Shown piece after piece: positions 9,031 to 18,791 of a DNA stretch of 64,000 nucleotides (position 1 is the first letter of the stretch; every line of letters starts with the position of its first letter). The translations under genes were made by a program, and so were the position numbers. Origin of the DNA: Aminipila sp963524205. Its GTDB lineage: Bacteria; Bacillota; Clostridia; Peptostreptococcales; Anaerovoracaceae. The notes beneath the pieces were generated by a model. That model worked only from the letters and a program-made list of their open reading frames with translations, did no database searches and was not told the origin of the DNA. The DNA is taken from positions 127,357-191,356 of the forward strand of contig CAURED010000005.1 in NCBI GenBank assembly GCA_963524205.1. The letters are read 5' to 3'.

Positions 9031-9066
9031 CACCAAAATACTGGTGGCTCTGGAGCGCACACTCCA
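9031..9066 (+). promoter_or_regulatory. Two tandem small hairpins in the ilv leader
   Basis: CACCA/TGGTG with a 6-nt loop (9031-9046) is followed 4 nt later by TGGAG/CTCCA with a 6-nt loop (9051-9066). Both stems are 5 bp and perfect. They sit at the very 5' end of the predicted transcript. They might stabilise the RNA or form a small regulatory structure. No known riboswitch core is recognised. Confidence 0.4.
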
Positions 9067-9113
9067 ATATAGAATCATGTGTAAGTTTTAAGAAAGAAGG
9101 GAAGTAGACGAAA

Positions 9114-10775
9114 ATGAAATTAACAGGATCTGAAATCGTTGCAGAAGTATTGCTAGAGCAAAAAGTCGATACCGTGTTTGGGTATCCCGGAGGCACCATC
9201 CTCAATATTTACGATACACTCTACAGCTATCAGGACAAAATTAAGCACATTTTAGCTTCTCATGAACAGCATGCTGCGCACGCAGCTGACGGTTATGCAA
9301 GAGCCACTGGAAAAACAGGTGTAGTATTCGCAACAAGTGGCCCTGGAGCTACAAATTTGGTAACTGGTATTGCCACAGCATTTATGGACAGTATTCCAAT
9401 GGTAGCTATCACTTGTAATGTACCTGATTCTCTTGTTGGAAGAGATGCTTTTCAGGAGATTTGCATTACAGGAGTGACAATGCCGATTACAAAGCACAAC
9501 TACTTTGTTAATAAAGTTGACGACCTAGCGGATGCACTAAGAAATGCTTTTAAAATTGCTCAAAGTGGAAGAAAAGGACCGGTTTTAGTAGACATTACTA
9601 AGGATGTTACTGCAGCAACTATTGACTTTCAAAAGCAGGAACCTTTACCGGTGACAGAGATGCCAAAAGCTGATATGACTGATATCGAAAAAGTTGCAGA
9701 ACTTATAAACAAAGCCCAGAGGCCTATTGTATATTTCGGTGGAGGCGTAGCAGCTTCATGTGCATCAAAACAATTGGCGGAATTGCTGCAGAAGGCAGAT
9801 ATGCCAGGTACATATACAATGATGGCGGCAGGCGTTTTGAGTTATGATGACAAAAAGAATCTTGGTTTGATTGGTATGCACGGAAGTGTTGCGTCAAACA
9901 AGGCAGTGGATAAAGCTGATTTGGTTTTAGCCCTTGGAACCAGATTTAGCGACCGCGTAGCCCTGAATATGAAAAAGTTTGCAGAAGGTGCTTCTATAGT
10001 TCAGATTGATATTGATAAGAGTGAAATCAACAAGAACGTGCAGGTTGATTTAAGTATAGTAAGTGATGTTAAAGATGCGCTAGATAAGTTAATCCCATTA
10101 GTACAAAAAGTGGATCGGTCTGAGTGGATTGATAAGATTCGTGAATGGAAAAAAGTCAGAGGAGACAAAAAGGAAGGGAATGCCAAGATTCATCCTTATG
10201 AAATTGTGACAGCTGTTTGTGATTTGACCGATAAAGAGACTATTTACGTAACAGACGTTGGGCAGCACCAAATGTGGGCAGCACAATATTTAAAGCATAA
10301 GAATACAAGATGTTTCGTTACCAGTGGTGGTCTTGGAACCATGGGTTTTGGCTATGGTGCAGCAATTGGAGCACAAATTGGATGCCCGCAGAAACGAGTA
10401 ATTCATTTTACTGGGGATGGCTCATTCCATATGAATTTAACAGAAGCATGCACAGCTATAAGCAATAACCTTCCAATCATAACTGTTATAATGAATAACA
10501 GCGTTCTGGGAATGGTTTACCAATGGCAGACAGCCTTTTATGGCAAGCGTTATTCTGCAACTACTCCAGAGAGAAAAACTGACTTTGTTAAGGTTATTGA
10601 AGGCTTTGGTGGCAAAGGTTATAGAGCTACAAACCCAGAAGAATTTGAAGCTGCATTTACAGAAGCACTTAAGTCAGAGGGACCGGTTTGGATTGATTGC
10701 ATTATTTCAAGAGAAGAAAGAGTTCTTCCAATGATTCCGAACGGCGGAACAGTAAATGACATGATAGTAGGTTAG
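9114..10775 (+). CDS. ilvB: Acetolactate synthase large (catalytic) subunit
   Basis: This 553-residue ThDP enzyme makes 2-acetolactate from two pyruvates (valine/leucine) or 2-aceto-2-hydroxybutyrate (isoleucine). The ThDP-activating glutamate lies in LASHEQHAAHAADGYARATG, the FAD-type middle domain spans roughly residues 190-330, and the ThDP/Mg motif GDGSFHMNLTEACTAISNN is in the C-terminal domain. An AAGGGAAG ribosome site lies somewhat far from the ATG. It is first of ilvB-ilvN-ilvC-ilvD. Confidence 0.96.
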   Translation: MKLTGSEIVAEVLLEQKVDTVFGYPGGTILNIYDTLYSYQDKIKHILASHEQHAAHAADGYARATGKTGVVFATSGPGATNLVTGIATAFMDSIPMVAITCNVPDSLVGRDAFQEICITGVTMPITKHNYFVNKVDDLADALRNAFKIAQSGRKGPVLVDITKDVTAATIDFQKQEPLPVTEMPKADMTDIEKVAELINKAQRPIVYFGGGVAASCASKQLAELLQKADMPGTYTMMAAGVLSYDDKKNLGLIGMHGSVASNKAVDKADLVLALGTRFSDRVALNMKKFAEGASIVQIDIDKSEINKNVQVDLSIVSDVKDALDKLIPLVQKVDRSEWIDKIREWKKVRGDKKEGNAKIHPYEIVTAVCDLTDKETIYVTDVGQHQMWAAQYLKHKNTRCFVTSGGLGTMGFGYGAAIGAQIGCPQKRVIHFTGDGSFHMNLTEACTAISNNLPIITVIMNNSVLGMVYQWQTAFYGKRYSATTPERKTDFVKVIEGFGGKGYRATNPEEFEAAFTEALKSEGPVWIDCIISREERVLPMIPNGGTVNDMIVG

Positions 10776-10791
10776 AAAGGGGGGTATTGCT

Positions 10792-11334
10792 ATGACAAAA
10801 AGAAGAGAAGTAATAAGCATTTTTGTAGATAATCAGGCAAATGTTCTTAGCAGAATTGTCAGTTTGTTTGGCAGAAGAGGCTTCAATATTGATTCCTTAA
10901 CCGTATCTGCAACAAATAACCCTGAAATCTCAAGAATTACTATTGTATTTACAGGAACAGAACAAGCGTTAAATCAAATTATTACACAGACAGAAAAGCT
11001 TGAGGTCGTAAAAGAAATTTTTACTTTAGAAAAAGAAGAAAGCGTGTATAGGGAGCTGCTTCTGATAAAAATTAAAGCAGATAAGAGCAATAGAGCTGCG
11101 CTGAGAGAAATTGTTGATATTTTCAGAGGAAAGATTATTGATCTTTCAAAAGGAAGTGTTGTTGTAGAACTGACAGGAGCGCCTGAAAAAGTAGAGGGCT
11201 TTATGAATATGGTCAGCTGCTATGAAATCATAGAGATGTGCAGAACAGGCATAACTGGTATTAAAAGAGGTCTAGCCACCCCTGAATGCTGCCAGGAAGA
11301 ACATGAACTGTACACAGGTGAGCTTTTTGATTAA
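10792..11334 (+). CDS. ilvN: Acetolactate synthase small (regulatory) subunit
   Basis: The 180-residue protein has an N-terminal ACT domain (residues 5-75, starting EVISIFVDNQANVLSRIVSLF) and a C-terminal ALS_ss_C domain. It activates IlvB and confers valine feedback inhibition. It lies 16 bases after ilvB with an AAAGGGGGG site. The length is at the upper end for the family; the last 15 residues (rich in Glu and Cys) extend beyond the usual domain. It is often called ilvH in annotation. Confidence 0.95.
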   Translation: MTKRREVISIFVDNQANVLSRIVSLFGRRGFNIDSLTVSATNNPEISRITIVFTGTEQALNQIITQTEKLEVVKEIFTLEKEESVYRELLLIKIKADKSNRAALREIVDIFRGKIIDLSKGSVVVELTGAPEKVEGFMNMVSCYEIIEMCRTGITGIKRGLATPECCQEEHELYTGELFD

Positions 11335-11387
11335 GTTTGATTAAGAAAAAATTTTAATTGTTAAGATATTAAAGGAGAGAGAAGAAA

Positions 11388-12383
11388 ATGGTAAAGAAAT
11401 ACTATGATACAGATTGTAATTTAGGAATGTTAGACGGAAAAACCGTTGCGATAATCGGATTTGGAAGCCAAGGTCATGCCCATGCTGAAAACCTTAAGGA
11501 CAGTGGTGTAAACGTTGTTGTTGGTCTTAGAAAAGGTTCCGCACATACAGCAAAAGCGGAAGCTGCTGGGCTTAAGGTTGTTGAAATAGAAGAAGCTGCA
11601 GAAGCTGGTGATGTTGTAATGATGTTAGTTCCAGATGAACTTGCTGCAAATATTTATAAAACTCAGGTTGCTAAACATATGAAGCCAGGTAATGCTTTAG
11701 CATTTGCACATGGTTTTAACATTCATTATAATCAGGTTAAGCCAGCTGCAGATATTGATGTCGTTATGATTGCACCGAAAGGTCCTGGCCATACTGTAAG
11801 AAGCCAGTATGTAGAAGGTAAGGGTGTTCCTTCCCTAATTGCTATTCATCAGGATGCAACAGGAAAAGCTAAAGATATTGCACTTGCTTATGCATCAGGA
11901 ATTGGAGCAGGCAGAGCTGGTATTCTTGAAACCTCATTTAAGGAAGAAACTGAGACAGATTTGTTCGGTGAACAGGCTGTACTTTGCGGTGGTGTTACTG
12001 AATTGATGAAGGCTGGTTTTGATACACTAGTTGAAGCTGGATATGAACCAGAAATGGCTTACTTTGAATGTATTCACGAAATGAAGCTAATTGTTGACCT
12101 AATCAACAGTGGTGGATTTGAAATGATGAGATACTCCATTTCAAATACCGCAGAATATGGTGACTACAGAACAGGCAGAAGATTGATCACTGAAGAAACT
12201 CGTAAGGAAATGAAAAAAGTTCTAGGGGAAATTCAGGATGGTACATTTGCAAGTGAATTCATTCAGGAATTCAATGCAGGTGGCCAGGCTAAATTCTTAG
12301 CGACAAGAAGAAAAGAAACCGAACATCTTCTGGTTAAGGTTGGTGGAGAATTAAGAAAGATGATGAGCTGGTTAAAGAAATAG
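11388..12383 (+). CDS. ilvC: Ketol-acid reductoisomerase
   Basis: This 331-residue class I KARI rearranges and reduces acetohydroxy acids to dihydroxy acids. The Rossmann motif is GFGSQGHAHAENL and the cofactor loop GLRKGS has Arg and Ser typical of NADPH use. Metal and substrate residues are in LFGEQAVLCGG and the C-terminal knotted domain (ECIHEMKLIVDLI, MRYSISNTAEYGDY). A GGAGAGAG ribosome site is present. The codon use looks like a highly expressed gene. Confidence 0.97.
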   Translation: MVKKYYDTDCNLGMLDGKTVAIIGFGSQGHAHAENLKDSGVNVVVGLRKGSAHTAKAEAAGLKVVEIEEAAEAGDVVMMLVPDELAANIYKTQVAKHMKPGNALAFAHGFNIHYNQVKPAADIDVVMIAPKGPGHTVRSQYVEGKGVPSLIAIHQDATGKAKDIALAYASGIGAGRAGILETSFKEETETDLFGEQAVLCGGVTELMKAGFDTLVEAGYEPEMAYFECIHEMKLIVDLINSGGFEMMRYSISNTAEYGDYRTGRRLITEETRKEMKKVLGEIQDGTFASEFIQEFNAGGQAKFLATRRKETEHLLVKVGGELRKMMSWLKK

Positions 12384-12399
12384 ATAAGGAGATTGCGTT

Positions 12400-14073
12400 A
12401 TGACACTAAGAAGTGCGAACGTAACTCAGGGTGTAGAAAAGGCTCCAATGCGAAGCCTTTTTTATGCTATGGGTTATACAAAAGAAGAACTGGATAGACC
12501 CTTAATCGGTGTGGTTTCAGCACATAGCGAAATCGTACCAGGCCACTATCATTTAGACAAAATTACAGAAGCGGTAAAAGCTGGTGTAAGAATGGCGGGG
12601 GGAACACCTATTATGATTCCGGCCATAGGTGTCTGTGACGGTATTGCCATGGGACATATTGGTATGAAGTACAGTCTTGCCAGCAGAGAATTAATCGCTG
12701 ACAGTGTTGAAACTATGACATTGGCCCATGCTTTTGATGGTCTTGTACTGGTTCCAAACTGCGATAAAATTGTTCCTGGTATGGTCATGGCAGCAGTTAG
12801 AATGAACGTTCCAACAGTCGTTTGCTCCGGCGGCCCTATGATGGCTGGTCTTGTAGATGATGAGGAAATAAGCTTATCCAAAATCTTCGAGGCTGTTGGT
12901 GCCAGAAAAGCAAATATGATAGATGATGAAAAGTTAGAAGAATTCGAACAGGGATGCTGCCCAGGCTGCGGTTCATGTGCTGGTATGTATACTGCAAACA
13001 GCATGAACTGCCTATGCGAAGCATTAGGTATAGCTTTGCCGGGTAATGGGACTATTCCAGCTGTTCATAACGGAAGAATTCGTCTGGCAAAGCATGCAGG
13101 CATGGCAATCATGAACTTAGTAGATAAAGACATTAAAGCTAGAGATATTATCAATGAAAGATCTATAAAAAATGCGCTTAGGTGTGATATGGCTTTAGGA
13201 TGTTCTTCAAATAGCGTATTGCACTTGTTAGCTATAGCCAATGAAGCAGGAGTTCCTCTTGATTTAAATATGTTTAATGTTGAAAGTGAGAAAACTCCGA
13301 ACCTTTGTCATTTGGCACCTGCAGGAGAAACACATATGCAGGACTTAAATATAGCTGGAGGAATACCGGCAGTTCAAAGTGAGCTTGCTAAAAAAGGAAT
13401 GCTTGATTTAGAAGTAATGACAGCAACAGCAATGACATTAGGCGAAAATATAAAGGGTGCAAAGAACAAGAAACCTGAAACAATCCGACCTATTGACAAT
13501 CCATACAGTGAAACAGGCGGTATAGCTATATTATTTGGTAACGTTGCCCTTGAAGGCTGCGTAGTTAAGAGAAGTGCAGTTGCTCCAGAAATGTTAAAAC
13601 ACTCAGGTCCTGCAAGAGTGTTTAATGCAGAGGAAGAAGCTATAGATGCTATATATAAAGGCAAAATAGTTGAGGGTGATGTGGTTGTTATTAGATATGA
13701 AGGTCCTAAGGGTGGTCCTGGTATGAGAGAAATGTTAAATCCAACCAGTGCTCTTGCAGGAATGAAGCTAGACAAAACCGTAGCACTTATTACAGACGGA
13801 AGATTTAGCGGTGCAAGCCGCGGGGCCTCCATTGGGCATGTCTGCCCAGAAGCGGCGAACGGTGGAAACATTGGTTTGCTAGAGGAAGGTGACATCATAG
13901 AAATCAATATTCCTGAATATTCTATCTGCGCCAAAGTTTCAGATGAGGAATTTGGAAAGCGTAGAGAGCGTTATGCAGCGCCTGAAGCTAACATTAAAAC
14001 AGGCTGGCTTGGAAGATATGCAAAGCTTGTGGATTCAGCAGCAAAAGGTGCAATAATGAAGCAGGATTTCTAA
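12400..14073 (+). CDS. ilvD: Dihydroxy-acid dehydratase
   Basis: The 557-residue protein dehydrates 2,3-dihydroxy acids to the branched 2-oxoacids shared by valine, leucine and isoleucine synthesis. Fe-S ligands are visible in VPNCDKIVPGM and CCPGCGSCAGMYTANSMNCL. The C-terminal swivel domain contains the DGRFSGASRG active-site loop. It is last in the ilv operon, 16 bases after ilvC, and is followed by a strong terminator. The enzyme is oxygen-labile in this group. Confidence 0.97.
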   Translation: MTLRSANVTQGVEKAPMRSLFYAMGYTKEELDRPLIGVVSAHSEIVPGHYHLDKITEAVKAGVRMAGGTPIMIPAIGVCDGIAMGHIGMKYSLASRELIADSVETMTLAHAFDGLVLVPNCDKIVPGMVMAAVRMNVPTVVCSGGPMMAGLVDDEEISLSKIFEAVGARKANMIDDEKLEEFEQGCCPGCGSCAGMYTANSMNCLCEALGIALPGNGTIPAVHNGRIRLAKHAGMAIMNLVDKDIKARDIINERSIKNALRCDMALGCSSNSVLHLLAIANEAGVPLDLNMFNVESEKTPNLCHLAPAGETHMQDLNIAGGIPAVQSELAKKGMLDLEVMTATAMTLGENIKGAKNKKPETIRPIDNPYSETGGIAILFGNVALEGCVVKRSAVAPEMLKHSGPARVFNAEEEAIDAIYKGKIVEGDVVVIRYEGPKGGPGMREMLNPTSALAGMKLDKTVALITDGRFSGASRGASIGHVCPEAANGGNIGLLEEGDIIEINIPEYSICAKVSDEEFGKRRERYAAPEANIKTGWLGRYAKLVDSAAKGAIMKQDF

Positions 14074-14110
14074 TTTCGCTAAAATCCCTTTGGGTTTTAT
14101 TTAAGCTATA

Positions 14111-14155
14111 AAAAAAGAGAAGAAGATTCATTTTTATGAGTCTTCTTCTCTTTTT
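14111..14155 (+). terminator. Terminator of the ilv operon
   Basis: A stem of about 19 bp with one mismatch pairs 14112-14130 with 14137-14155, core GAGAAGAAGA with TCTTCTTCTC, and ends in T5. Confidence 0.88.
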
Positions 14156-14347
14156 GCTGTCTGAATCCAGTGGCTACATGAATCTATATAATAAATAACT
14201 GTAATGATGTAAGCTGTCAATCTGGCCTTTCCTGTGGAAGCACAGCTGAAATTATTACAATATGTATTTAACTTATTGTAGTTAGTGCATTTATCTGATA
14301 TATTTAAATAATGTTATAATTTAACAAAAAAGAAGGAGATTAATTGT

Positions 14348-15844
14348 ATGAAAAAAATATTAAAAAGAATTTTTACCATAACGTTAATTATTACACTAAC
14401 ATTGACGTATTCTGGAAGCATAACTGCATTTGGAGCAGATTCTAAAGGAATTAAGGTGCAGTACAATGGGGAAAATATTAACTTCACTGATGCCGCAGTT
14501 AAAGTAGTTGATGGAAGAACTGTTGTACCTTTTCGTCAGATTCTTGAAACCATGGGCGCTGTTGTAGGTTTTGATACAAAGACTAAGATAATAACAGCAA
14601 AAACAAGTGATAAAGAAATTTCATTCGCAGTTGGTGGAAAGAACATTACCATTAACGAGAATGGAAAAAAGGTAACGAAACAAATGGATACAGCTCCGTT
14701 TGTTGATAAAAAATCAAATTGTACTTATGTTTCTGTACGTTTTATTGCAGAAAGTATGGGTTATAGTGTAGGATGGGATGAAGCAGAAAAAACTGCAATT
14801 ATCATAAATCCTGCAGATATTTATGCTAATGTAGATAAAGACTTCTCCATTGTCAACAAATTATTAAAGACAGATTTAGATTTAGAAAAAACATATGAAA
14901 CAAATGGTAAGTTCAGTTGTGATGTTGAAACACATAATGCACCTAACACTACAAATTCAGCCATGAATTTTTCTGTAAACGGTGAGATGAATGGAGTACA
15001 GCAAAAACTAAATGCGGATTTAACCATGAAACTTACAGTAAATATGGATAAGATGCTGACAACCTTACCAGCTGAACAAAAAGCAGCATTGCAGCCAATG
15101 CTGGAAACTCTTAAAAATGCAGACATGAACGTGAAAATGAATGGTGAAACTGGAAATACATATATGCAGTCTAATCTTTTTTCTGTATTGAATCCTACAG
15201 CAGATAAGAATACTTGGTATAAAATGAATATGTATGACCAATATAATGCAATGGGAATTGATTTGAAATCCATTATGAGCCATCAATCTACAAAAATGAA
15301 TTTATCTGATTTAATTGAGCTAATGTCCTATGTTGAATATTCAGATGTTTCTGCGTATAAAGATATGAAAACGTCGTATACTTTCTTAAAATACCTTATG
15401 GGCGACGATGCGTTTACAACGAAGACTTCTGGGGATATTAATACGTATACTTTAGATATTAACCAGACTGCAATTATGGCTGCTTTAGCCAAGACCGCAA
15501 TTGCTGAAGGAGTAACAAATGACGCATTAGACATAAAAGAGTTAGAGACGTTTTTAAAGGAAAGCAAATTAAGTGCTAATCTTACCATTCAGGATAAAGG
15601 TGGAAGCCTATATGGATATAGCATAAAGGGTTCAGGGTCAATAGAAAAGAAGGGCAGCTTTGCAATGAATATTACTGGAGATCAGAAGAATGCAGTAATT
15701 GATATGACCTTAGATATGGAAGAACTGATGAAGATGGGAATAAAGGCCGAGTCTCATATTTCCGAAACAACAAAGAAGCTAAATATAGAGATTCCTGCTG
15801 GGGCTAAGGTTGTAGAAATGCCTTTACAGAAACCTGTTTTATAA
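14348..15844 (+). CDS. Secreted stalk-domain protein with long C-terminal region
   Basis: The 498-residue protein has a signal peptide of about 29 residues (ending SITAFGADS) and one full copper-amine-oxidase-N-terminal-like stalk region at residues 30-160, with VPFRQILETMGA and YVSVRFIAESMGY marking its two halves. The remaining 330 residues resemble DUF6612-like or LppX-type beta-rich lipoprotein folds, but I do not recognise the domain with certainty. A good AGAAGGAG site precedes the ATG, and a TATAAT lies at 14315-14320. The ligand is unknown; a cell-envelope role is likely. Confidence 0.82.
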   Translation: MKKILKRIFTITLIITLTLTYSGSITAFGADSKGIKVQYNGENINFTDAAVKVVDGRTVVPFRQILETMGAVVGFDTKTKIITAKTSDKEISFAVGGKNITINENGKKVTKQMDTAPFVDKKSNCTYVSVRFIAESMGYSVGWDEAEKTAIIINPADIYANVDKDFSIVNKLLKTDLDLEKTYETNGKFSCDVETHNAPNTTNSAMNFSVNGEMNGVQQKLNADLTMKLTVNMDKMLTTLPAEQKAALQPMLETLKNADMNVKMNGETGNTYMQSNLFSVLNPTADKNTWYKMNMYDQYNAMGIDLKSIMSHQSTKMNLSDLIELMSYVEYSDVSAYKDMKTSYTFLKYLMGDDAFTTKTSGDINTYTLDINQTAIMAALAKTAIAEGVTNDALDIKELETFLKESKLSANLTIQDKGGSLYGYSIKGSGSIEKKGSFAMNITGDQKNAVIDMTLDMEELMKMGIKAESHISETTKKLNIEIPAGAKVVEMPLQKPVL

Positions 15845-15903
15845 TTGAAGGCTAAAAAATCTTAGCACTGTTTAAGATAAATCTTAATGAAACTAAATAT
15901 ATC

Positions 15904-15956
15904 TATCCTCCTGAATTAAAGTTAAACTAAATGTCATCCAGGAGGATATTTTTTAT
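15904..15956 (+). terminator. Terminator after the stalk-domain gene
   Basis: ATCCTCCTG (15905-15913) pairs perfectly with CAGGAGGAT (15939-15947), with a 25-nt AT-rich loop, and is followed by a T-rich run. It separates convergent genes. Confidence 0.65.
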
Positions 15957-15959
15957 GTA

Positions 15960-16373
15960 TTAATTAGGCAGTTTTTTTCCGCATTTGCTGCAAAACTCAA
16001 AATCCGGGCTAACTTTAGTTCCGCAATAAGGGCAGAATGCAGCTCCCTCGATGGTAGCAGGCTTGTTAATATCTGTTCCTTGCTTGCTATTGGGATTTGA
16101 TTGTCTATCAATATATTCCTGCATTGGGTCTGTTTCTTCCGATTCATCAACAATATCAAATTCAGAAAACCGGTTTTTACTTGTTGCATTCTTAAAATTA
16201 TAAATTGCTTGAACAATGGCAATGCAAACAAAAATAACACCAAATATTGCAAAATACCAAGGCGCCATCATGCTAACAGCACAAACAGTCCAGAAAACAC
16301 CAAATATTCCTGCTGCAATAGAACCAAAGCCGCCCATCATAGAAGGGCCTCTTCCCGGTTTAATACTTTTCAT
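15960..16373 (-). CDS. Small membrane protein with C-terminal zinc ribbon
   Basis: The protein has 137 residues from the ATG at 16373, which has an AAGGGGG site; a longer frame upstream lacks one. It has a Gly-rich N-terminus, two hydrophobic segments (about residues 15-60), a polar acidic linker, then a four-cysteine zinc ribbon (CPYCGTK and FCSKCGKKL) at the extreme C-terminus. Such membrane zinc-ribbon proteins are common in Firmicutes and their role is unknown. It follows the lipase gene at short distance and may be cotranscribed. Confidence 0.8.
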   Translation of the reverse strand: MKSIKPGRGPSMMGGFGSIAAGIFGVFWTVCAVSMMAPWYFAIFGVIFVCIAIVQAIYNFKNATSKNRFSEFDIVDESEETDPMQEYIDRQSNPNSKQGTDINKPATIEGAAFCPYCGTKVSPDFEFCSKCGKKLPN

Positions 16374-16392
16374 TAATAAAATCCCCCTTTTA

Positions 16393-17436
16393 TTAAGCAT
16401 AATTTGTATTTGGAATGAGTTTTAGCTGTAAATGAAATATTTGCGCTGAAAGCTCATCAGAGTTTACTTCGTTTAAATATTTCATATATACCTGTGGCAC
16501 ATGTGCACTGCTGGTTCCAGTAGGTATAAGATTTTCTTTTAAAAGGGCAAGAGAAAGCTTAGCCTTATTAAAATCTTTTAATGTTGGTGCTATGTCTGTA
16601 AGCTGGGATAAAGCCTTTTTTGCAGCAGTCAGGTCTTCGGTATTTATCTGATTTTCATCAGGTAAAGAATAAGTTACCCCATATTTACTATATCCCCATT
16701 TTGCTAAAGGTATTTCCGTTACTATATCTGCAGGATTTACTGCATTAAAAATATTAAAGTATACATTAGAGCTAATCTTTGCAACATTTGGAGTAGCAAA
16801 GGTATATCCGTAAATATCAGACTGGTCTGCCAGCTTCTCACTTTTTGACAAGTCAGCAGCGAGTAAATTGGCAACAGCAGCTCCTCTGCTGTGTCCGGTT
16901 ATTAAAAACTTAGTATTTGATCTGTCCACATTCAGGCTTTTAATATATTTATTTAAATTAGCTAACAGTGCTTTTTCAGCCTTACTAAAACCTTCATGTA
17001 TTGCAGGACTGCTCCCAGAATCATTTATATTAAAATTACTAATCCATTCATTGTCTCCACTGGTTCCACGGATAACTACGGCAATCAATGTATAATCTTT
17101 ATTAAGACATCTTACTTGCTTGTGGGCAAAAGAGTAGGCCACTAAATTTGTATTCATCCGAGAGGCATTTTTGTAAGAAGTATTATCGTAGGTAGCATCA
17201 TTTTTGAAGCCATTTTCAGCTAAAACTTCTTCAATATTGGCAGCAGTATTGCCATAAGCGGCAGAACTCAATGTTAGAGAATATTTTGCTAAATCTAAAT
17301 TAAATTCTGTGGAGGATTGTTCAAAAAGGGAGTCTGGTGCGGTTGCAGCAAAAACAGTATTTGAATCTGTTGGAACTAAACCAAAAAATAAAACAATAGT
17401 AAATATGGACAAGAATGATCTAATTTTCTGCATCAT
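16393..17436 (-). CDS. Secreted class 3 lipase-like alpha/beta hydrolase
   Basis: The 347-residue protein has a signal peptide of about 31 residues (hydrophobic FLSIFTIVLFFGLV, cleavage near VFAAT). The nucleophile elbow is GHSRGAAVANLLAADL, and a later Asp in NPADIVTEIP and a His in SSAHVPQVY would complete the triad, as in Lipase_3 (PF01764). It likely acts on an extracellular ester, but substrate is unknown. It overlaps the stop of the upstream ATPase gene by 17 bases, so the two are probably coupled. The GAAGGAGAAG site serves tandem ATGs at 17436 and 17433. Confidence 0.85.
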   Translation of the reverse strand: MMQKIRSFLSIFTIVLFFGLVPTDSNTVFAATAPDSLFEQSSTEFNLDLAKYSLTLSSAAYGNTAANIEEVLAENGFKNDATYDNTSYKNASRMNTNLVAYSFAHKQVRCLNKDYTLIAVVIRGTSGDNEWISNFNINDSGSSPAIHEGFSKAEKALLANLNKYIKSLNVDRSNTKFLITGHSRGAAVANLLAADLSKSEKLADQSDIYGYTFATPNVAKISSNVYFNIFNAVNPADIVTEIPLAKWGYSKYGVTYSLPDENQINTEDLTAAKKALSQLTDIAPTLKDFNKAKLSLALLKENLIPTGTSSAHVPQVYMKYLNEVNSDELSAQIFHLQLKLIPNTNYA

Positions 17437-18646
17437 TACTTTCTTCTCCTTCTAACTGCATTACAGCTTGAATCTGGACAAAATGCTTTGCCGTACGTGG
17501 ACTTCTTCCCCCATTTCTAATAGCAAAGGCTTCAGCTTTTATGCATAAGTCCTTATCAGAAAGTGCGAGATTATATTCTTTTGCTAAATGCTTCACTATA
17601 TCTAAATAATTATCTTTATCAGGGGCCTGGAAAGTGATAGTAAGACCAAACCTTGCAGATAAGCTAAGTGTTTCCTGGATTGTATCATTCAGATGTAAGT
17701 CATCCCCATTTCTTTCTGACATATTTTCTTTAATTAAGTGTTTCCTGTTACTGGTTGCATAGATTGCAACGTTCTTACTTCTAGAAGCAATACTGCCTTC
17801 AAGAACTGCTTTTAAAGCAGCAAAGCTGTCGTCATTACCACTAAAACTTAAATCGTCAATAAACAATATGAACTTAAGGGGATTGATAGACAGGGTTTCC
17901 AGTAAGTTTGGCAGATGAATTAACTGATCTTTTTTAATTTCAATAAGCCTCAGCCCTTTATCTTTGTATTCATTTAAGATGGCTTTTACAGTTGAACTCT
18001 TCCCAGTTCCCGCGTCACCATATAAAAGAACATTGCTTGCGCCTGTACCTTCAATTAGTGACAACGTGTTTTGGATAATAAGACTGCGCTCTCTTTCGTA
18101 ACCAGGAAGGTCGGAAAGCCTTTGTGGATCTGGATGTGTGATAGGCATAACTCCATCAGAACTTAAAACAAAAGCATAATATTTCGCATAAATACCATAA
18201 CCATTTGTAGGAAGCTTAGAGATTCGCTCCATATATAAAGAAGTTAAATCAACAGGTTCGTTAGTCCATACAGGTAAAAACCCTTTATAATTTATGATAG
18301 ATTTTGCATCTTCTGGCGTCAATGATGCGAGTCTGGTTAATACATTTAATTCATTTTTCAAGCTGGATTCTATGACATGATCAAAAACTTTTCCCGCGCC
18401 TTTTCCAATAATATAAAAATTTTCATCACTCATAATTAGTTCTGTTATGTAATAGGAGAAAGAACTGGTGCTGTTAAATAGTTTAGAAACAAAGTCCCCA
18501 TAGATGTGGAGAACAAGGTCTTTGGAATCTAAAGAATAAGTTGATGTTGCTAATTCTTGGAAACTTTGGATAACTTCATCTTTTAGAACATTTCTAAAAA
18601 TGGCCAAAGTGTTTAATTCTGTAGATAAATCATGTAATTTGTTCAT
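17420..18646 (-). CDS. DUF815 AAA-type ATPase
   Basis: The 408-residue protein has a DUF815 P-loop domain over the C-terminal 230 residues: Walker A GDAGTGKSS, Walker B FILFIDDLSF, sensor-type YATSNRKHL, then the ERNGDDLHLNDTIQETLSL segment typical of DUF815. The N-terminal 170 residues are helical and less conserved. DUF815 proteins resemble ATPases of the DnaA/AAA+ group, and their job is not established. It is transcribed away from ilvA and followed by the lipase gene. Confidence 0.85.
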   Translation of the reverse strand: MNKLHDLSTELNTLAIFRNVLKDEVIQSFQELATSTYSLDSKDLVLHIYGDFVSKLFNSTSSFSYYITELIMSDENFYIIGKGAGKVFDHVIESSLKNELNVLTRLASLTPEDAKSIINYKGFLPVWTNEPVDLTSLYMERISKLPTNGYGIYAKYYAFVLSSDGVMPITHPDPQRLSDLPGYERERSLIIQNTLSLIEGTGASNVLLYGDAGTGKSSTVKAILNEYKDKGLRLIEIKKDQLIHLPNLLETLSINPLKFILFIDDLSFSGNDDSFAALKAVLEGSIASRSKNVAIYATSNRKHLIKENMSERNGDDLHLNDTIQETLSLSARFGLTITFQAPDKDNYLDIVKHLAKEYNLALSDKDLCIKAEAFAIRNGGRSPRTAKHFVQIQAVMQLEGEESNDAEN

Positions 18647-18791
18647 AAAATACTCCTTGTATCTATATATAAGTTTTATTGATAAACCTCTATAAAAATG
18701 ATATTATTTAACTATTAATTATACCACGAATTTTAGGTGATTTTAAGGACTATACTAAAAGTATAATAAAATATTCGGGAGGTAGATGCTC

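Noticed and set aside
8743..9113. T-box or leucine leader peptide for leu/ilv
   Set aside because: No T-box core sequence, no specifier-loop geometry and no leucine-codon run found.
12549..13934. Long minus-strand frames inside ilvD
   Set aside because: They are shadows of the ilvD reading frame with no ribosome sites and low-complexity protein sequence.
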